A stretch of 62,000 nucleotides of DNA. Source: Tubiluchus corallicola. Lineage: Eukaryota; Priapulida; Priapulimorpha; Priapulimorphida; Tubiluchidae. Positions 51,456-62,000 of the stretch are shown here, one piece after another (the stretch's first letter is position 1; every line of letters starts with the position of its first letter). A program made the position numbers and the translations under genes. Location: positions 1 through 62,000 of the forward strand of contig JAQGDQ010000152.1 in NCBI GenBank assembly GCA_030141605.1, read 5' to 3'. The notes below the pieces were generated by a model. It saw only the letters and a program-made list of their open reading frames with translations, was not told the origin of the DNA and ran no database searches.

Positions 51456-51590
51456 TAGGGGTGAGCATGTTAGAAGGTTAGAATTCGATTTGAAATTAAA
51501 ATTAAAATTAAAAATTTAGCACTTCCGCCATACCTGCTTTTTATCATTAAAATGTGTGAAACAGCATGCAGTTAGCACAGTTTAGCTGGA
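51456..51590 (+). mobile_element. Second, truncated copy of the hAT-like MITE
   Basis: Begins with the same TAGGGGTGAGCAT end and shares GCACTTCC, TTTATCATTAAA and CATGCAGTTAGCA with the 50753 element in the same order. The right terminus is missing. Confidence 0.7.
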
Positions 51591-52089
51591 AACTTGACCA
51601 AAAACCACATACAAAGAACATTCGTGAAGCACTTCATGGAGGTCTCAGAGGGAGTATTTAATCGTCCTTTTTGGCTATCTCCACAGGGACAAACAACTAT
51701 GGGAAAACATTTCAATAAATTTTCACTTGGAGAACGGTTTATAATGCACCTAATGCAATTATTATATCATGCCATTTTATAGTACGTCATTTGTAAAATT
51801 TATAAAATTATCAAAATAATGTTCAATAAAGTCATGATGTTCAATGTAAATGAAAAGCTTATAATTTTTGTGCTAAATTTATAAAGGTATTTTTATTTTG
51901 TAAAAAATACGGATACCAATCTGTTTTACAACATTCTGGCTTTGACATATTCAACATCAGTTAAATAAATGTAAAGAAACGTTTTAATGACATATACATC
52001 CAATGGTTGATCATGCGCCTGCTATATAGGCATCGTAATTCTGCATTATAAAAATTATATTTTCTTATAAAAGCATTAACTGTAGCCAG

Positions 52090-52631
52090 TCAAACGTCTC
52101 AACAAAAAAATCACTTATTTTGAAAACTTCATTCATTTTACAAACGTCACTCATCTTGAGAACTTCACTCATTCTGAAAACTTCACTCATTTTAAAGGTA
52201 AGTGTTATTATGAAATTGTGACGTGCCGAGCTGTGTTGTGTGGACAGGTTTTCTTTACACATATTAGTCTCGGTCGCTGCACGATAAGAAGTACATCTTA
52301 CCAATCTAGTAATAATTGTGAAATGAATGTAGTAGACATAGGCGCCTAGATGTCTACGTGCCCAGGTGCCTGTCAAAAGTTTACCCGTTTATAGCATTTC
52401 AGAAAAGATAGACTTATATAGAGATCATTGATGTTTCTTACAGGTGAAAGCAATCTGACAAAAATGAAACATGAAAAAGCAGTTCATGTGCATAAAGAGC
52501 ATTATTTTCCATCCTTTATAGAAGCTAGAAACGAGACGAGTAGTTTTTTATTATTATTAGTTCGGCTAGAGTTAGAATACAAAAGCAAATCGTTATTACA
52601 TCTACCTGATGTTAAAACAATTTGTAATTGA
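52090..52631 (+). CDS. Possible two-exon small gene with hexapeptide repeats
   Basis: An 18-bp minisatellite (52108-52198) is open on the plus strand as repeats of the type E-N-F-T-H-(F/L/S). It ends at a strong donor (AAAG/GTAAGTG). An acceptor at 52441-52442 (TTACAG) leads in the same phase into an open frame of about 60 codons ending C-N-stop. No family is recognised and there is no clear start. The minus strand is also open there (K-M-S-E-V repeats). Tentative. Confidence 0.25.
52108..52198. repeat. 18-bp minisatellite, about five copies
   Basis: Diverged copies of TCACTCATTTTGAAAACT, open in frames on both strands because the period is a multiple of three. Confidence 0.85.
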
Positions 52632-53939
52632 ATAACTAGAAATAAGTCAAGCTAACAATGTGACAAAACAACTATTGGTAAGGTGTGCATACTCTTTGTA
52701 CATGCGTATAAAATGCTGCATAAGGACACTAATGTTTGTTCACAAATCAGTCTGCTGCAAGTTTACTAGATCTTGAAAAGTACTGATTATAGCTAAAACT
52801 TGTTACAGCATGAAAAAGCTTTGTGCGATATTTGTAATTATTGTGGAGTTCAGGTTATAAATCGTTGGACTGTTGTGCGCGTATTAAGCGCTTTTAGCTG
52901 AATGGTGCTGCCATCTGGCAATAAACATAAGACGAAAACAATTTACATTTACTCTAATATGTATATTCTCATAAGCTGGCTTGGTATGTAAATACGTGTA
53001 TGTATCAGTCAATTACCATCGCCAAAATTAGTGGCTAAATAAAAGAGAATAAACACTACGTGGAATACCAGTGAGTTGCTGATTATAATCCATTTAATGA
53101 ACAAATATTTTGTGAGAATTTTGGATACTTTCATGGAATTATATCTCACTGTAATTCATTTGCATTTTTATTTGATTTTCTTGAACTGTCTCTATTCTTT
53201 TGTGGTGGCGTCACTCGCTGAAAGTGCCTGGATACTAATAAAACAAGTACTTATTGATTATAATAACTGCTGGTGATATCTTTCGCCACAATATTCAATT
53301 TATTATTTAAACTGCGTTGTTTCTTACACATGTACAGGTGTTCTGCTGTGTCTTGTCCTAGTTTACACAATCATATTTCAAGTTGTCTTTGTACTTTATA
53401 CTTAAAAGTTATCTTTTAAATTTTGACGAATGTTATTCAATCTTATTTTTTTATTGAACAAAATGTTGATGCAAATGACTGACGGTGGTCGACGTGGGTT
53501 GGAGTTGTGTCAAGATACCAAAATCACTGTAAATTGATTTGCTAGATCGTTTCCGGTTCCTGTTGTGTGACCTGTTAAATGAGTATTAATTTAGTACTTT
53601 TTTCTCTAATGCTGTAAAATAACACACGTTTATTCAATCTGCCATTTGGAAATAGAATATCTTATAGGCCCTTCAAAGTTAGTCAAAAATTAATGGACTA
53701 TAGTTTACGTCGAATTCGAGTAGTGTAGACAATTCAGTAGGCGTATTCTGAATTGCCCAGGTATATTAATTATATTAGTTACGCGCTCATTTTATTTTTG
53801 GCAAATGGTTAAAGATATTTCGCTGCATACCAGAGAGCCTTTGTGGGAATAAAATATTTCTTTGGGTCACGAGCTTCACTTGAGTTTTACTGACTTCCTA
53901 ACTCTTAATCATGATAATTTATTTTTGTTCATTCGAGTT
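52632..53939. other. Intergenic, no feature recognised
   Basis: AT-rich sequence with only short frames and no splice-bounded coding segment that I recognise. Confidence 0.5.
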
Positions 53940-54740
53940 AATAAAGGGAAGGTCGAGCCTTCTGGGAATATAAGCTTATTTCAGTATTTACAAAAGTGTT
54001 AGAAGGATTTAGTAATAAAAGTGTAATAAGTCCCTCATGTAATTTGTAAAATTACTTTGAAGTCCCGATCATTCACGCTTGGGTGCTCCCATTTTGAATA
54101 CCCACCAATGACTTTATTCATCAATTGAAAAAAACTGCCACTGTCAATTTCTGACTGAAATATAAAAGTTTTTACAAAAAAAATAGATAGCTAATTTTGT
54201 GATATTTTTGCACTAAGATTACATAACGGCAGTAACACTGCATAAAACATGTAAATTTAAACTCCCGTGACGACCATTAGGCATAGTCATTTTGACGACA
54301 GGTCATTTTAGATAACATAAAGTAATGTGTGAAAAATAATCCAAGCATTCGTAGCTCATACGTCATTTACTAAGTAAAATTTAAAATTACTATGTCTTGT
54401 CAATAAGATAAAATACATTTTTGGTTATTGAGTGATGCACCCTGGAGGGTGAGTCAGCGACATTTTACCAATGGCAGAAACATTTTAAATTGTTAGCCTA
54501 GTTACGTAAGTCTTTCCGGCAGATCAGTACTAAGTAATATAGATTTGCACGGAAAGTTTTTTGGGTCATAATTTAACATTGCCTTCCCCTGATTTACGTT
54601 TTATGTAGGTGACGTCATGCAATGGCGATTTCGGAACAGTTTTTCTACAAATTTCTTTATGTTTTTCTAAATTTAAGTGATAACAGTAAAACAAACTCAA
54701 CACCCTAAATGACTCGTCCTTTCCTTTAATTTACGTATTT
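53940..54740. repeat. Dispersed repeat, copy B
   Basis: Collinear with copy A at 39892-40460 but longer. It shares the GCCTTCTGGGA start, the AAGTTTTTACAAAAAAAATAG core and the ACAGTAAA...CTTTCCTTTAAT end. Confidence 0.65.
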
Positions 54741-55904
54741 GATATGTTAAAGCGAATTGTAATTTGTTAATTGAAATTTTGCATATAAAATTTCGAATGA
54801 TGATACTACAATAAACTTATTCTTTTTCTTTGGCGTTGGAGGCATTCTGATAAACTTTTTTGTCTTAGCGTTAGAACTAATGTACAGAAAAAATTTGTCA
54901 GTCATCGCATATATTATTCATAGAATCACGTCCCAAGTAATGTAATAATTCAGAGTGCATGAGTAAATTTAAAAGTGCAATGAGAGTGACGCCCTCAGTG
55001 CCAGAGTTGGTTAGTGTCACGAACCATTCAGTGGTATTCAGGTTTTACGCACTGTTAACTAGTCACTAATGATAGTTGTAGGCTTATGATAAGATAAAAA
55101 AGCCCTAATCTTCTTACACACCATGCTCATTTTCATGGTAGCTTTATGTATTTCATTAACAGGCAGTTTGGTATTGAAAAAGAAATACTTTTGTTTCCAA
55201 TTTTTTGTTATTTTACACTATGGGTATGTAGGGTTTTTGTCATTGTTTTTCTTATCATGTCACTTTGTCGTTCGGAATTTGTCAGATTTTTTAGCCAGAT
55301 CACCCCACATCTTATTTTCATGAGTTCACCACTCCTTTCACATAAATAACTTATTTAGAAGTGTGATTTTTGTTAAAGAGTTTTTGTTTCTCACTGATTA
55401 ATGAGAGACAAATATAAACATGTAACTGTAGCACTACCCACTATGACACCATCACCCACCGTTCCCACTTTCATTACCAGATCATTTATGTTTACCATTG
55501 GTGCACCCTGTCTACACTGTCACTACAGTGTAAGTAATGTTCTCTAATCTTGTAAAACTTTGTTGTTTTATTATTTTATTTTCTCATCTTTTTTTTACTT
55601 TTTACTGTAGTTTTTGTTGTAAGTACTGACTTACAAAGTGAATTTACATTCTCAAGGTAAATGTTGCTGTTCTAGAGTGATGGAATAATTGAACTGGCTT
55701 CTAATGTCCCTCATCTCAACAACTTCTGTTTGTTGGTCACTTGAAAAGTGCTTGGTAAAAAGTCGTTCAAATTAATCTAGTCTGTTGTTGCCACTACCAT
55801 AACTTTGGGCTTGTAAGCAGATGGTGCTTAGCAACCATGATTGTTGTAATACGTGTTTAATATAACAAATTGATGCCTGTTCTTTTTGTTTGTTTTCCCT
55901 GCAG
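54741..55904. other. Upstream region of AP1M1
   Basis: Presumed promoter and first intron. TTTTCCCTGCAG at 55893-55904 is a good acceptor just before the start-codon exon, so a 5' non-coding exon probably lies here. Confidence 0.4.
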
Positions 55905-55950
55905 GTAGCTGTCGTAACTGAATTTTTCTCACAACCAGGAAACGTTGACG

Positions 55951-58900
55951 ATGTCTGCTTCTGCAATTTTTTTCCTCGACATTAAGGGCAAGGTGAGCTA
56001 TAGAAAAAACTTTTAGGGTAACAATTATTGCAAGCAGATACTTTGATTTAGACAAAAAGGAAAGTTGCACTGTACGCTTCATTAACATATGTGGTATTCT
56101 ATGATATGTTTGGTTGTGTATGTTTAATAATATAAATTGATCCACTACATTGCTTTTTGTATGTAGTACATGTTTTCGTAAATCGTCACGTAGCTTTCTG
56201 TGTGTTTTCTTGGAAATGGGTTTGCATATTTTCTTACATGTTCCATATATACACGGCTCAGTGTGTATTAATTACGTGTTCCACGTAGATTTGAAGCAAC
56301 GCAACTTTAAACATTTTTCACGTATTCAATATACACGTCTCGCTCAGATGTGTAATGAAACAGCTTCACATAATTTCTAAGATGTTCAGCATTTGCGTTC
56401 CATTAATTCAGATTTGAAACACTATTGTGCTTCAAGTTGACGAAATGGTTTTTCATCCTAACACAAGTAGTGCAACATAAATATGTCAAATATGACTGTG
56501 TGGAACTGCACCAGAATATTTCTATGTCAAAAATTTGGAAAAGCAATCTTTTTAAAGCATATCATTCCTGGTGGCACCATTAGAAAAGTATGAAGTCTTT
56601 CTGTTCATAACAATTGCCTGCTATTAAGGATAATACTCTGAAATATGATAAGTAATAGGATTTTATATGTATATATATATATATCCTTCCACAACAAGAG
56701 AAACAGCCACAGGAACCGCACACAATTATTTTCTGGTGTTATTCATCTATTCGTCTACTAGGTTCACCGCTGCTTAACTATCATAGGGTCAAGCATATAC
56801 TGTGACCCCTCTACTATTTGTTTTGCTCTTATTTACATTATGCTTTTTTGTCTATAAGATTTTTATCGTTAGGTTCTCATTTCACGGAATTATCGTGGTG
56901 ATGTGGAAATGTCCAGCATCGATAAATTCATGCCGTTGCTGATGGAAAAAGAGGAAGAGTCCGGGGTCTCTCCTATCATTCGACACAACGATGTGGCGTA
57001 CATGTACATAAAACATAGCAATCTTTATGGTAAAGTTTATAACCAGTTTGTAGTTTACCCTTGTGCTATATGATTAGTTTATATCGATTATTGATCTTTC
57101 TTGTGCTTACAATTTGTAAACCAATTGTAAAATATGATTACGTTTAGAAACAGAATTGATTAGAAAATTTTTAATGGTAGTTTTGATAAAACAATCATTG
57201 CTCACGAACACAGCTGAAGGGAAAATGCATTCTTCAAGCTTGTAAACAACGGGTTGTAAACAGTTAATAACAATCTGCATTTATAATTTGCGTTACATTT
57301 TGTCTCTTTGACATCAGCAGTTTGGTTGATTAAACAACAAATTGTGTTACCGTCACTGCTGTAGATTGTGAATATGCCTTTTGGCAGACCTTTCACTTAA
57401 AAACCTACTTCTTGTTTAGCAATTGAACTTTTCATGCTTAAATATTTACGGCTAATAATTTTCAGGAAAGAAGCTTTGCTTTCTTAATCACGATACTTAC
57501 ATAGCACATCAGGCTACTGGTTAAATACGAAAGCAAGTTTTATTTTCCATTTTACAGTTAAAAATAATGTATTTCGTATCTCACATTCTAATGAATTATT
57601 GTAATTTCAGTTGTGGCAATTTCAAAGAAGAATGCTAATGCAGCATTGGTGTTTTCCTTGCTTCACAAGATTGTCCAGGTTTGCATCTTTTTTGAAGCTT
57701 GCACTAAATAAGGCCTAACAGCTGTCCGCACAACGTTAAGAATAGGTTTAGAAAGCGAAAATATTAACAAAGGCTTAGAAAAATAAAAACCTTATAAAAA
57801 TATATTCTCGGTAATGGGCGGTATCTGTTTGATATTCTCCTTGAAGCAGCTAATATAGTTGTAAAACAATTTTCTGCTAATGAATTTCAAAGATAAGAAG
57901 CCAGAGGAAACTAGCAGGTTCAAAAATGGCTGTCCTGTTTCCAAGATTTTCATATTAGAAGTATGAGAAGCAATAGCAAACCGTTGCTTTTTAAAAACCT
58001 ATAAAGACGGATCATTCATCAAAAATGCTGGGCCACGATTTTTTTGTAACAATAGAAAGTTTTTTAACTAAGTCTAACAGTCACCAAAAGTTTATGCAAT
58101 TGTGTTTTGACATTTTTGTCACAAATAATTTGTGCAAAATTCTATGTAATTTCGAAATGTAATTTTTTTTGCAAAATTTGTTCTTTTTCTTGGGCAAAAA
58201 TTGCGAGAGTTTAGCATGAAATTTGTACGACATGTTTGCGGCAGGGCGAGTGACTGTTTAACAACATTGGCGCTAGTATATTGCGATCATTTTCCGGTTG
58301 TTTCACAGAACTTTTGCAGAAAGAAGTGTGGTACAACCTATTATCTCCAAAGTATAAAAAATAGTTTCACGGCCATCGTATCATTCTTAGAAGTGTCTCA
58401 AATGCTCTCCAACTTTTTTGCATATTTTGAAATCCGTTGACAAACATCACAAATCATTAACAGCATTTTTGCCCTGATTTAGTATAATTTCAAGCAATTT
58501 TACAACCGTTCTGGAGAAGTTTTAGTGAGGTGGTGATGTTTGCCACAAACTTTAACAATTTTAAAGATTCTGAAATTTCCCTCCAGAATTTTCCAGCCAT
58601 TTTAGCGATGATGGTGAATGCCCGTGTATGTCTGGAGAACTTCTGAAGCATATTTTGTGACTGTTGAGTTATCAGTTTTTAGACCGTTGCCAAAGTTGCG
58701 AACCGTTGTCAAATCCTGCCTTTAGCATAGCAGCAGAACCTTCAGTGAGCAAGATATTGCCTGCCTGGTTGTTTTTGTGAACTGTGAGATTTCTCTAATT
58801 TCTTTGTTTTCTGACAGATAAGCAGATTTTTTCACGATTGTCTGAGTTTTATATATTCATTTCCTCCAGGTTTTTAACGAATATTTCAAAGAGTTAGAAG

Positions 58901-61837
58901 AGGAAAGCATACGGGATAACTTTGTCATTATTTACGAGTTATTAGATGAATTACTAGATTTTGGATATCCGCAAACGACGGACAGTAAGATTTTACAAGA
59001 GTAAGTATTGCCGAATATTTATGTTCTTTGCAATTGGCTGTATATCAGAATTAGATGTATAAAGTGTTGAGAAAAATAGTTTTTGTATATTTGTAATATG
59101 CATAGTAAATTTTGACAAAAACATTATCAGACATAGAAAATTTATTTTTTATTTGAAAAAGTTGAAGATCACGAAATAATAATTTTTCCAAATTTTTTGT
59201 CAACTTTTAATGAGTTTTAATTAATGGAAATTGAATAAGTAATGTGCAAATGTTTTCTTACAAAACTGTTCAACTGTCTGCTACAAACTGTTTAATGTAT
59301 TGTAAGAATTTGTAAGTAGGTGTAAAGATCAAAATGTCATTTTTAAGTTTTCCTTGTATTTTAGTAATTTCAGACTAATTTAAATGAATGTCGAGGTTTG
59401 TAAATTTGAAGATGTTTTCATAAAGTGGTACTTTGCTGTGATTCTACACTTAGTATCTATAATAATTTAATATTTTCTGGTTTCTTTACGACAGACCATA
59501 TGTTAATCCATGTTAACACAATTAGTACTCTATGTTAACTTAGTCATTATAAAGGAATAATCCAAAAACTATTGAAATTTAAGTTTTGATGCAAAAACTT
59601 GAAGAAAGCGCAGAAAATTTATGACTGTGCCTGGATTTGAACTAGGGACCTTCGTATTATGAGTCCAACACCACGACACTATAAAGGATTGTATTGTCTG
59701 GTGTTAACGGTATTGGATTTCTAGTACAGATGTTCCCGGTTCAAATCCAATTTCTGTCTTGACTTTTTCGCATCCTTTCAGTCAAGTTAATTTACAAAAT
59801 TTCAATGATCGTGGATTTGTTTTATCATTACTGGTGATCGTGAAATTAGACCTGCAAATAACGAATGAAATGCTGCAAGTTCGTGAATTGACCTTGACCT
59901 TTTTTGTTAAAGTCAATTTTGCATGAAATTTTGTTACAGTAAGATGTGCTATTTGGCGTAATAAAACAGATAAAAAATTGATAGCTCAGTACAGCAGTTT
60001 TCTCATAAGAATAAAACTGTTTTTCTTTAGGTATATAACACAAGAAGGGCACAAATTGGAAATCCAGCCTCGGCCACCTATGGCCGTCACAAATGCCGTG
60101 TCATGGCGATCAGAAGGAATCAAATATCGCAAAAATGAAGTTTTCTTAGATGTTATCGAATCTGTTAATCTATTGGTGAGTTTCTCGTGTACATTTTAAC
60201 TGTCAAACTATAATTTCTTTTTTTATGTTGAGATTTTGATGCGCAAATAGTCTAGCGAATTAATGTCATTATCAAACCAATAACGTTATTTTTTACTAAG
60301 AAAGCTGCTTGAAAGTCTCCATTTACGCATCAGTTTGACATGTTGTAATTGTATTTTCCTGCTGACTACACGGCCAAATCACGTTGAAAACACCGGTTCT
60401 CGTCTGATCACCGAAGTTAAGCAACGTAGAGCCTGGTTAGTACTTGGATGGGTGACCGCCTAGGAATACCAGGTGCTGTAGGCTTGCGGGATGCCCACAC
60501 TGTATCTCGATACTAGGCGGAAGAGCTGCACAAGCAGCCAACGGCTAGAGGGCGGAGTAGGTCAAGTGACCCAATGGCCATTTGTAGAGGAGTAAACCTT
60601 CCAAATCAGGAGTGGAGCCCCGAAGGCGGACCAGTGCAGCATGCTCACTGACTCTGGCAGCTCCTGCAGCCAAACTGGTGCCAAACGTATCGCTCCGCTT
60701 TCCTTTGGACTACACCAGGGAGGAAGAGAGGGGGTTCCTGTTGTCTGGGCAACTCAGGATCTCCAAACACTTTGTCCAGGTGTGCCCCCTGGAGACGTTC
60801 AAGGATCGCACTGCTCAGCCGCAGTCGACACTGCAGCTCCATCAATGTGATCAATAACTGACTCTCTTGGCACACACTCCATTGTCTTCCGAGACAGAAG
60901 GATGCCAACCATTTTCTTGCTACATTAGCAATGCAAAACCATGAACACTTTTATAGATGCAGGTTGCATTTTATAAGCCTTTCGTTTCGTGAATTCAAGA
61001 GAAATAAAATGAATTAGCTTCTCGAATGCTTATTCAATCGAAGTGAAAATCGATTTCACTCATTATTTGAATTGTTGTTATAATGATCATCTTATCATCT
61101 TTAAGAAATTTGAATGATTTATCATCTTAATTGATGGGGGATTGTAATATATAATTAATGACTCATAGTTCAACTCAATGTGGATCAGTTTACCTCCGCT
61201 AGAATCAAGATGTGAAATTACTAAATTTAGCGCCAAACATAACTTACTGTTGTGGAGATCGCTGGCATCTATTAGAATTACATACAACGTTACAGAATGT
61301 TCCGTTGGAATAATCGTCTTACCGTGAGAATGTTCTGGAACAAAACTTCTGGAAGCTTCTCGGGCACGCTATATAAGGCGTAGGAGGCTGCTGAGACAGA
61401 GACATGCAGATTCACACGGATGCCACTTACCCATTCTCTTGTGTACCTGTATTTTCAGATACACTCAAACGTTTTCCAGATTTTCACGTTTAGTGTAAAC
61501 ATTTCGCGTTCCTTCATACTTTTACGTTGTAGAATTCTCGCTTAATGAAGTAGTTTAATTTGACGAAGTGTTTACTGGTTTTCTCTACGAGCCGTCCGAG
61601 AGAAACAAAAGACAACACTTACCTATCAAGACATTTTTTGCTTTACAGTTAGCTGCTTGTTTGTTTGTTAAAAAGATCAGTTAATTAATTCATTACGTTA
61701 ATTAATTTAGGCAAATGCAAACGGTAATGTGTTGAGGAGTGAAATCGTCGGCTGCATCAAAATGCGCGTGTTCTTGAGCGGAATGCCGGAGTTGCGGCTA
61801 GGTTTGAATGACAAAGTACTATTTGAGAGCACCGGAC
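55951..61837 (+). CDS. AP1M1: AP-1 clathrin adaptor mu subunit, first six coding exons (3' end beyond window)
   Basis: Exons: 55951-55992, 56873-57029, 57611-57678, 58870-59000, 60031-60175 and 61711-61837, all GT-AG with matching phases. The protein starts M-S-A-S-A-I-F-F-L-D-I-K-G-K and contains the longin-like domain, then Y-F-K-E-L-E-E-E-S-I-R-D-N-F-V-I-I-Y-E-L-L-D-E-L, FGYPQTTDSKILQEYITQEG, VTNAVSWRSEGIKYRKNEVF, LDVIESVNLL and MRVFLSGMPELRLGLNDKV, nearly identical to human AP1M1. As part of AP-1 it binds YxxPhi sorting signals and builds clathrin coats at the trans-Golgi and endosomes. Exon 6 stops in the mu homology domain, so roughly the second half of the protein lies outside. Intron 5 (60176-61710) carries a 5S-headed insertion and a heat-shock-like promoter. 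Confidence 0.95.
55993..56872 (+). other. AP1M1 intron 1
   Basis: AT-rich, with a short TA run near 56668. Nothing else recognised; intron 2 (57030-57610) is likewise plain. Confidence 0.6.
57679..58869 (+). other. AP1M1 intron 3
   Basis: 1.2 kb without a recognised feature. Confidence 0.6.
59610..59765. mobile_element. Two tRNA-like SINE heads in inverted orientation
   Basis: On the minus strand, about 59690-59615 reads as a tRNA-like segment with an anticodon region CTCATAA and B box AGTTCAAATCC. On the plus strand, about 59685-59755 carries GGTGTTAACGGTATTGGA and a B box GGTTCAAATCC. The two lie back to back within AP1M1 intron 4 (59001-60030). Confidence 0.55.
60364..60484 (+). rRNA. 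5S rRNA sequence (gene copy or 5S-derived retroelement head)
   Basis: About 121 bases match 5S rRNA along their length. GACTACACGGCC and GCTGTAGGC can pair as helix I. CTCGTCTGATCACCGAAGTTAAGC contains the A box, GCCTGGTTAGTACTTGG the intermediate element, and TGGATGGGTGACCGCCTAGG the C box. There is no T-run terminator after GTAGGCTT; instead GC-rich sequence follows directly. It lies alone in an intron on the coding strand, so a 5S-headed SINE or LINE is at least as likely as a working 5S gene. Confidence 0.7.
60485..60915 (+). mobile_element. GC-rich body following the 5S sequence
   Basis: About 430 bases, markedly more GC-rich than everything around it, with short overlapping frames on both strands and no recognised domain. 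The composition break at both ends and its direct fusion to the 5S sequence indicate an inserted unit. The 3' boundary is estimated from composition. Confidence 0.55.
61294..61400 (+). promoter_or_regulatory. Heat-shock-type promoter: HSE cluster plus TATA box
   Basis: AGAATGTTCTGGAAC (61327-61341) is three perfect alternating nGAAn pentamers. CTTCTGGAAGCTTCT (61346-61360) is another three. A weaker AGAATGTTCC lies at 61294-61303. TATATAAG follows at 61370-61377, ten bases after the last pentamer, so a start is expected near 61400. The arrangement is that of an hsp70-like promoter, pointing toward AP1M1 exon 6. Confidence 0.7.
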
Positions 61838-62000
61838 GTAAGTCTTTCGCATTCTCATTCTGTTTGTTATCTTGTAAATTTGTCGAGAATCTGCTATGAC
61901 AGAGTGGCCACACAAAAATGTGAAATGGTATAATGAAGATAATCATTAGTGATAAAAACTGGAAGAACAGTTAATAAAGATATGAAGAGATACAGTGTTT
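61838..62000 (+). other. AP1M1 intron 6, running off the window
   Basis: Starts with the donor GTAAGT; nothing else recognised. Confidence 0.7.

Noticed and set aside
60612-60908. Three overlapping 69-87 codon frames on both strands after the 5S sequence
   Set aside because: They reflect high GC content; none shows a domain or consistent codon pattern.

Overview
The window is AT-rich nuclear DNA from an invertebrate animal. The genes are interrupted by GT-AG introns. The secreted proteins are built from shuffled phase-1 modules (EGF, Ig, WAP, thyroglobulin type-1, antistasin, tectonin, LRR), and the housekeeping genes are recognisably metazoan (LNPK, RRN3, PGAP3, AP1M1). This mix would suit a sponge, cnidarian or early-branching bilaterian. 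I cannot fix the phylum from the sequence.

Layout. 1-2345: no supported gene. 2346-14434 (+): a run of 19 one-exon EGF modules, all with phase-1 introns, then one Ig-like exon and a doubtful second one. Inside it, roughly 1.2 kb units carrying two EGF exons each have been tandemly duplicated, introns included, together with decayed exons and an inverted-repeat exon relic. 14617-26480 (+): one enormous, almost uninterrupted exon of about 11.9 kb. It encodes EGF domains, then nine super-modules of WAP, thyroglobulin type-1, WAP array, antistasin and a six-cysteine module, and ends in a transmembrane helix with a short tail. I count about 45 WAP domains, all predicted protease-inhibitor folds. 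One +1 base in a CCC run breaks its frame. 27061-27450 (-): tail of a non-LTR retrotransposon ORF. 29210-33191 (+): a secreted or membrane LRR protein. 33748-39431 (+): tectonin/lectin-like exons. 40777-44198 (-): part of lunapark. 45715-47389 (+): RRN3, with a +1 base in a T run. 49266-50234 (-): intron-free PGAP3. 50574-51590: nested inverted-repeat and hAT-like elements. 55951 to the window end (+): first six coding exons of the AP-1 mu subunit.

The most notable items are the giant membrane-anchored multi-inhibitor protein; the recently amplified EGF exon array with hairpin exon relics; a compact heat-shock-type promoter (two perfect triple HSEs plus a TATA box) inside an AP1M1 intron; and a 5S rRNA sequence heading a GC-rich inserted element in the same intron. 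The two coding frameshifts are both single extra bases in homopolymers, so assembly error should be excluded first.

All calls come from reading the sequence by eye. Domain counts and homologies are manual, and no search was run.
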